Part shown: positions 5,742 through 9,903 of the stretch, in pieces
Position numbering within the stretch: position 1 is the first letter of the stretch
How the letters are laid out: each line of letters begins with the position of its first letter
The notes under the pieces: generated by a model
What the model saw: the letters and a program-made list of their open reading frames with translations, nothing else
Databases searched by the model: none
What the model was told of the DNA's origin: nothing
Source of the DNA: Candidatus Spechtiibacteriota bacterium
GTDB lineage: Bacteria > Patescibacteriota > Minisyncoccia > Spechtbacterales > HO2-43-30
Direction: 5' to 3'
Assembly: GCA_016177905.1 (NCBI GenBank)
Contig: JACOUK010000068.1
Location: 1 to 9,903, forward strand
DNA: 9,903 nucleotides
Position numbers and translations under genes: made by a program

Positions 5742-7250
5742 ATGTTTCCAAAACGAATTCTCATATTTTTGTTGATTGTTGTCTTGGCCGGAGCTGGCTT
5801 TTTCGTGGCGCGGAAAGGGAAGCACTATGTCGCGACGAAAGACGCGCGGAAGACTTTTGGAGAAGAGGCGTTTGTTCAGAGGGAGTTTATACCGCTTGAT
5901 CAGTGGGGGAAGCGAGAGACGGTGAAAAGAAAAATCGCGGATTCGGATTTTGTCGTACGCAGCACCACGGAAATTTTGGAAGATACTGAATTTTTGGGTG
6001 CCGCGGATATTGTGGTGGAAGGAACCGGAAAGCTTATATTCAAAAATTCCGCGGTGATTATGTCCCAAGGGCAAAAACAGCGAACTCACATTGTGGTAAA
6101 AGATAACGCGGAACTTACATTTCTGCACTCGACGGTCAAACCGGCTCTCCATAACGGGCGCGGACTTACGATCAACGTTTCTCAAAATGGACATCTGACA
6201 CTCGATAATTCGCAAGGAGTAAACAAAATCATAGCCGCGGGCAACTCAAAAGTTGATATCATTGATTCAATCTTTGCGTTTTACTCGCCTGATTTTCGCG
6301 GGGGCGGCATAGAAGTTTCTGACGAAGCGAATGTCTATATAAAAAATTCTACGATAGGAGGGTTGACTCTACTCGTGCCAGAGCATGGCGAGCTTACAGT
6401 CATGGATTTTAAGGCCGGGAAATTTTCGGATTTTAATGTCAAAAAGGATTTTCGAACAAAAAATATTGAATACAATATAACACTTCAAAATTCAGAAATA
6501 CTTGGAGATTACCTTGAGGGAGACAATGAGAGAGGAGTGAGCATTATCGCAAGCGCGAGCTCTTCTTCGGTTGATGTTTTAGACTCGGTATTAAATCGGA
6601 TAGTGTTAATGGCAAAGGACGAAAATCTTTCGTTTGAGAATTTGGCGCTTGCGGCCCCCGCGGCATTTTGGTATAAAAGTATTGCGATTAAAAATTCAAA
6701 AGTCATGGCGCAATGGGGTTTTGACATGGAAGGAGGCGAGAATCATTTTACAAATTCAAAGGGCTTATGGCTTATGCCGAGAAAAAAGGCAAAGGTTGAG
6801 GTCCAAAATTCCGAAATCAACAATCTTGCCGTTGAAAATTTTCAGGGAGAGATCGAATTTAAAAATGCAATCTGGAAAAACTCGGGCGAAATAAAAGATA
6901 GCGATTTCCGCCTTAAAGGAAGTTGGTTCAGTCAAGGGTTTGATAGCGATGATTTTCGTCCTTTGTTCTTTGCGCGATCGAAGGTGACGTACGAGTTTCC
7001 AGTTGATATATTGACGCTTGAGCCGACTCCGGCGTTTGTGGAGAGAGCGAGGATTGAAATTTTTGACAAGGCAAACAAAAGGATTTTTGAAACATACACC
7101 GACAAGGAAGGGCACGCGTCGTTTCCGATCACGTTCAACGACAAAAATTTGAAAGACACTTTTACGCTTAAAGTTTCAAAAGAAGGGAAGGAGCGGAAAC
7201 ATCCGATACGTTTCTTTACTCCAACGCCGATAAAATTAATATTGCAGTAA
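5742..7250 (+). CDS. Membrane-anchored right-handed beta-helix surface protein
   Basis: A 502-residue protein. Residues 6-23 are a single hydrophobic helix after Lys4-Arg5, followed by a basic stretch; there is no lipobox or clear signal peptidase site, so it is probably anchored with its bulk outside the cytoplasm. From about 70 to 385 it shows an irregular ladder of short strands with Asn/Asp-Ser turns (KNS, HST, DNS, IDS, KNS, QNS, LDS, KNS, TNS, QNS, KDS), the hallmark of a parallel beta-helix. From about 415 to the end there is a separate Ig-like or carboxypeptidase-regulatory-like beta domain (ARIEIFDKANKR ... YTDKEGHASF). There are no obvious polysaccharide-lyase catalytic residues, so an adhesin or structural cell-surface role is as likely as an enzyme. 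It begins 2 nt after the reductase stop without a convincing Shine-Dalgarno. The 3' end is followed by the first palindromic element. Confidence 0.75.
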   Translation: MFPKRILIFLLIVVLAGAGFFVARKGKHYVATKDARKTFGEEAFVQREFIPLDQWGKRETVKRKIADSDFVVRSTTEILEDTEFLGAADIVVEGTGKLIFKNSAVIMSQGQKQRTHIVVKDNAELTFLHSTVKPALHNGRGLTINVSQNGHLTLDNSQGVNKIIAAGNSKVDIIDSIFAFYSPDFRGGGIEVSDEANVYIKNSTIGGLTLLVPEHGELTVMDFKAGKFSDFNVKKDFRTKNIEYNITLQNSEILGDYLEGDNERGVSIIASASSSSVDVLDSVLNRIVLMAKDENLSFENLALAAPAAFWYKSIAIKNSKVMAQWGFDMEGGENHFTNSKGLWLMPRKKAKVEVQNSEINNLAVENFQGEIEFKNAIWKNSGEIKDSDFRLKGSWFSQGFDSDDFRPLFFARSKVTYEFPVDILTLEPTPAFVERARIEIFDKANKRIFETYTDKEGHASFPITFNDKNLKDTFTLKVSKEGKERKHPIRFFTPTPIKLILQ

Positions 7251-7265
7251 CGTGGAATAGAGTAC

Positions 7266-7372
7266 ACTAGCTACTAATCTATTTTTGCTCCGCGCAAGGG
7301 GGCGACCTTTCAACCCCCCTATTAAAAATATAGACTCCCCCTTGAAGTCGCAAAAATAAATTAGTAGCTAGT
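7266..7372. repeat. Palindromic intergenic element, copy 1
   Basis: A 107-bp element filling most of the 132-nt gap between the beta-helix gene and dsbA. Outer arms 7266-7288 and 7350-7372 pair over 23 bp with one mismatch (C7279/A7359). The outer 16 nt (ACTAGCTACTAATCTA) are specific to this copy, while the inner TTTTTGC is shared with copy 2. The core (7289-7349, 61 nt) contains CAAGGGGG (7295-7302), which can pair with CCCCCTTG (7337-7344), and a 34-nt loop holding a second C-run (CCCCCCT 7314-7320) and CTAT/ATAG (7319-7322/7330-7333). The core differs from copy 2 by two substitutions and one missing T. There is no ORF in it. Only 15 nt before and 10 nt after it remain in the gap, so any terminator for the upstream gene or promoter for dsbA must overlap it. 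Confidence 0.9.
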
Positions 7373-7382
7373 TATACATTTT

Positions 7383-8114
7383 ATGGAGAATGAAACAAAA
7401 AATGCAAGTCCGATGATGATTCCCGCGGCAATAATCGTTGCAGGAGTTCTTATAGCAGGCGCGGTGATGTACTCAAGTAATCCGCGAAGCGGCGGAGGCA
7501 AGACCGCCGAGATTAGCGGGGAAACGAAAGGGTCATTGCCCTCCGCTCCCTCATCGGCAGAAAATGTGCGGGCGGTGGACGCAAGCGACCACATTCGCGG
7601 AGATAGCAGCGCGAAAGTTATGGTTGTCGAGTTTTCTGATTTAGAATGCCCGTTCTGCAAGCGGTTTCATGAGACAATGCAAGAGGTGATTAAAAGTTAT
7701 GGCGGAAAAGTCGCATGGGTATACAGGCACTTTCCGCTTGATAATCTTCATTCAAAAGCAAGAAACGAGGCTGAAGCGAGCGAGTGCGCGAGCGAGCTTG
7801 GAGGAAACGATGCGTTCTGGAAATTTGTGGATGGGGTGTTTGAAGTAACGCCGTCAAATAACGGGCTCGACCCGAGTGAGCTTGGCAAGATTGCTGGGTC
7901 CCTGGGACTTGATTCTGGAAAATTTGAGGAATGCCGCGCAAGCGGTCGGAGTAAGGCTCATATTCAGCGAGATCTTGAGGATGCGGTGAATTCCGGCGGG
8001 CAGGGCACGCCTCATACCATTGTGATTGCCAAAAACGGAAAGAAATTTTTAATTCCAGGAGCCCAGTCTCTTGCGGCCGTGAAGCAAATTCTTGACGCGG
8101 CGCTGGCAGAGTAG
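7383..8114 (+). CDS. DsbA-family thiol:disulfide oxidoreductase, membrane-anchored
   Basis: A 243-residue protein with an N-terminal hydrophobic helix (about residues 12-30, MIPAAIIVAGVLIAGAVMY), a Ser/Gly/Pro-rich linker to about 65, then a thioredoxin fold of DsbA/BdbD type. The redox centre is E88-C89-P-F-C92 in FSDLECPFCKRFH, and the cis-proline loop is G208-T-P210-H-T. An alpha-helical insert (about 120-190) contains C135 and C184, a likely second, structural disulfide. It is expected to oxidise or isomerise disulfides of envelope proteins. No DsbB/VKOR partner is in the window. ATG 7383 is the earliest start after an in-frame TAG at 7365; M11 or M12 are possible but would leave no charged residues before the anchor. 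No Shine-Dalgarno is present. The gene sits alone between the two copies of the palindromic element. Confidence 0.9.
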   Translation: MENETKNASPMMIPAAIIVAGVLIAGAVMYSSNPRSGGGKTAEISGETKGSLPSAPSSAENVRAVDASDHIRGDSSAKVMVVEFSDLECPFCKRFHETMQEVIKSYGGKVAWVYRHFPLDNLHSKARNEAEASECASELGGNDAFWKFVDGVFEVTPSNNGLDPSELGKIAGSLGLDSGKFEECRASGRSKAHIQRDLEDAVNSGGQGTPHTIVIAKNGKKFLIPGAQSLAAVKQILDAALAE

Positions 8115-8127
8115 TAACTTGTCGCCT

Positions 8128-8235
8128 AGGTTAAACTGCAAGTTTTTTGCTCCGCGCAAGGGGGCGACCTTACAACCCCCCTATTTAAAAAGATAGACTC
8201 CCCCTTGAAGTCGCAAAAAACTTGCAGTTTAACCT
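8128..8235. repeat. Palindromic intergenic element, copy 2
   Basis: A 108-bp element filling most of the 136-nt gap between dsbA and the VanW gene. Outer arms 8128-8150 and 8213-8235 pair perfectly over 23 bp. The outer 15 nt (AGGTTAAACTGCAAG) bear no relation to copy 1; the inner TTTTTTGC is shared. The core (8151-8212, 62 nt) matches copy 1 except for A for T at 8172, one extra T in the T-run near 8183-8186, and G for T at 8192. The same stem CAAGGGGG (8157-8164) / CCCCCTTG (8199-8206) is present. The left arm alone can fold as AACT-GCA-AGTT followed by T's (8134-8148), a weak intrinsic-terminator shape for dsbA; the right arm would do the same on the other strand. No ORF. Confidence 0.9.
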
Positions 8236-8250
8236 GATTATCGGTGGTCT

Positions 8251-9903
8251 ATGTTTCATCGGATGAAAGGTCATAGATTGATTTTCGGATTTTTGCTTGG
8301 AGCTTTCGCAGGCGCAAGTTTTTTGTTTTCACTCTATAATTTCGTGTACTCGGGTAAAATTCTTCCGCATATTTTTATCGCGGCAGTGGATGTGAGCGGA
8401 CTTACCCGCGAAGGGGCGAGTGCGGTTGTTTTTGAAAAGTACGAAGAAATGAAGAGGGACGGGATCCGCGTTTTTATTGACGGAAACGCGGAAGCTATTG
8501 ATCCGAAAAACATTGATCTCACAATTCCGACGGATGTGCTTGCGAAAGAAGCGTGGTTGTTTGGTCGGAAAGGAAGCGCGCGCGAACAGCTTCAGGAGAG
8601 AATTTCCGCGTTTTTTTCACTGCGCGTACTTTCAAGCTCGATATCCGTCAATGAGGAGAAGCTCGCAAGCGAAATCGGGATACTTGCGCATGCCTACGAT
8701 GTGCCTGTCAAAGACATGCGATATGACATTGAGGGAACGAAGGTGCATATTCTGTATGATGTAAAACCCGGAAAGATTTTGGATCAGGAAAAGGCAAGAA
8801 AAGAGATTTTGTCGCATATCGCAAACCTTGATACATCTTCGGTCAATCTTTCTTTGGACGTGAGAAGTCCCAAAGCCGACCCTGCATTTGGAAATGCGGC
8901 AAAGCGCGAAGCGGAAAGAATATTGAGAAGCGCGATGGTTCTTACGTACAACGAACAGCGTTTTATTATAGGAAGAGAAACATTGGGAAGTTTTATCACA
9001 TCTTATTATGATGGCGCAAAACTTGTGCCGGGGTTTGATAGGAAACAAGTAAGCGAATATGTGGTAGGGCTCGCGGAAAAAATCAATACTGCGCCGGAAA
9101 ACCCGAGAGTGAAGGTGGAGAATGGAAAAGTTATCGAATTTACGGCGCCAAGACAAGGCAGAGCGCTTTTGCAGAATGACACAGTAGAGATGATTATGGG
9201 GGCGCTCAAAAAACGCGAGTTCTCAAGTGAAACCACAAACGAGTTGTCTCTGCCGGTCGTCATAAAGAAACCGATCGGTGAAGGGTCGGCCCGGGATCTT
9301 GGGATTTTCGAGCTTATCGGAAAAGCGGCAACTCCGTTCACCGGAAGTCCGAAAAACAGAATCCATAATCTCACAAACGGCGCCCGATTTTTAAGCGGCA
9401 TTCTTGTTCCCCCGAAAGAAGAATTTTCAACACTCGCGTCTCTTGGCGCGATAGACAACTCCACGGGGTATTTACCGGAGCTTGTGATAAAAGGGGATGA
9501 GACAATTCCGGAGTTTGGCGGAGGACTTTGTCAGGTTTCCACAACTCTGTTTCGCGCGGTGATGAACGCCGGTTTGCCCGTGACACAGCGGCGGAATCAT
9601 TCATATCGCGTGCCCTACTATGAAAAGGACAGCGAGGGAAGAGTGATAGGGCCCGGTCTTGACGCGACGATTTATTCTCCGGCTCCGGATTTTCGATTTA
9701 AGAATGATACAAAATTTTACGTGCTTATTCAGGGATTTGTGGAGGGAGATAAAATTACCTTTGAGATCTACGGGACATCCGATGGACGGAAGTCAGTAAT
9801 TGATGGGCCGCGCACTTTGATGGAAACGCCCGCGGGAGAGCCGATATATATCGAGACCGACACATTGGCGAAAGGAGAAACGAAAAAAATTGACACTGCT
9901 CAC
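8251..9903 (+). CDS. VanW-domain envelope protein, 3' end outside window
   Basis: The frame is open from ATG 8251 to the window end: 551 residues, no stop. An in-frame TAA at 8230 limits the start to ATG 8251 or ATG 8263; the Shine-Dalgarno is poor for either. Residues 10-32 form a membrane anchor after a basic N-terminus, so the rest is extracytoplasmic. Residues about 40-345 contain two regions resembling the putative peptidoglycan-binding domains found before VanW and YkuD domains, including the entry motif AAVDVSGLTREGA and QGRALLQNDTVEMI. The VanW domain is at about 385-510, with F-S-T-L-A-S-L-G, the signature G423-G-G-L-C427-Q-V-S-T-T, and R-N-H450-S-Y-R-V-P-Y-Y. VanW is named for the vanB cluster but is widespread in CPR and Firmicutes as a cell-wall protein; a resistance role is not implied. 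C427 is conserved in the family. The C-terminal remainder is outside the window. Confidence 0.88.
   Translation, partial: MFHRMKGHRLIFGFLLGAFAGASFLFSLYNFVYSGKILPHIFIAAVDVSGLTREGASAVVFEKYEEMKRDGIRVFIDGNAEAIDPKNIDLTIPTDVLAKEAWLFGRKGSAREQLQERISAFFSLRVLSSSISVNEEKLASEIGILAHAYDVPVKDMRYDIEGTKVHILYDVKPGKILDQEKARKEILSHIANLDTSSVNLSLDVRSPKADPAFGNAAKREAERILRSAMVLTYNEQRFIIGRETLGSFITSYYDGAKLVPGFDRKQVSEYVVGLAEKINTAPENPRVKVENGKVIEFTAPRQGRALLQNDTVEMIMGALKKREFSSETTNELSLPVVIKKPIGEGSARDLGIFELIGKAATPFTGSPKNRIHNLTNGARFLSGILVPPKEEFSTLASLGAIDNSTGYLPELVIKGDETIPEFGGGLCQVSTTLFRAVMNAGLPVTQRRNHSYRVPYYEKDSEGRVIGPGLDATIYSPAPDFRFKNDTKFYVLIQGFVEGDKITFEIYGTSDGRKSVIDGPRTLMETPAGEPIYIETDTLAKGETKKIDTAH

Noticed and set aside
7266..7372. 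Classical REP element with RAYT transposase
   Set aside because: GTAG occurs in the right arm of copy 1 (7364-7367) but not in the arms of copy 2, and the element is longer than usual REPs; no Y1 transposase gene is in the window. A trans-acting one elsewhere cannot be excluded.
7776..7796. 9-bp direct repeat GCGAGCGAG around the C135 codon in dsbA
   Set aside because: It simply encodes A-S-E twice (ASECASE) within an alpha helix; most likely chance or minor slippage, too short to interpret.
7266..8235. CRISPR array or integron attC sites
   Set aside because: There are only two copies, 861 bp apart, with a gene between them. No regular spacers, no cas genes and no integrase are visible. attC sites have conserved ends and variable centres, the reverse of what is seen here.
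8251..9903. Vancomycin-resistance determinant
   Set aside because: The VanW domain alone does not indicate resistance; no vanR/S/H/A/B/X-like genes are present, and VanW proteins with peptidoglycan-binding regions are common envelope proteins.

Overview
The window reads as an ordinary-GC stretch of a Candidate Phyla Radiation (Patescibacteria, most likely Parcubacteria-like) genome. The reasons are the gene content (a HARE-type winged-helix protein, a two-gene VirD4/TraG-like module with a C-terminal zinc ribbon, a short RsmI, a membrane-anchored beta-helix protein and a VanW protein), the very tight packing of genes, and the rarity of good Shine-Dalgarno sequences. TGA is used as a stop (end of rsmI), so the recoded Gracilibacteria/Absconditabacteria code does not apply. 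The lineage call is inferred from gene content, not from a marker gene.

All recognised genes are on the + strand. Genes 1-7 (1-7250) form one nearly gapless run with spacers of 12, 3, 2, 1, 15 and 2 nt: a partial protein made of three winged-helix units; a membrane protein of DUF8128 type; a soluble VirD4/TraG-like ATPase ending in a zinc ribbon; a four-helix membrane protein; the 16S rRNA methyltransferase RsmI; an AhpF/TrxB-type flavin disulfide reductase; and an anchored beta-helix surface protein. Genes 2 and 3 probably form one inner-membrane DNA- or protein-translocation ATPase, with the anchor on one polypeptide and the motor on the other. After 7250 come a DsbA-like envelope thiol oxidoreductase and a VanW protein that runs off the end, so the right-hand part of the window is devoted to envelope and redox functions.

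The most unusual feature is a pair of 107/108-bp palindromic elements at 7266-7372 and 8128-8235. They fill almost all of the only two sizeable intergenic gaps and bracket dsbA. Their 61-62-nt cores are almost identical. Their flanking arms are unrelated between copies, yet within each copy the arms pair over exactly 23 bp. This pattern of conserved core, swapped sequence and kept complementarity is not explained by simple duplication. It suggests either insertion of a core into existing palindromes or a process that copies one arm from the other. A separate imperfect palindrome lies in frame inside the ATPase gene (3356-3387).
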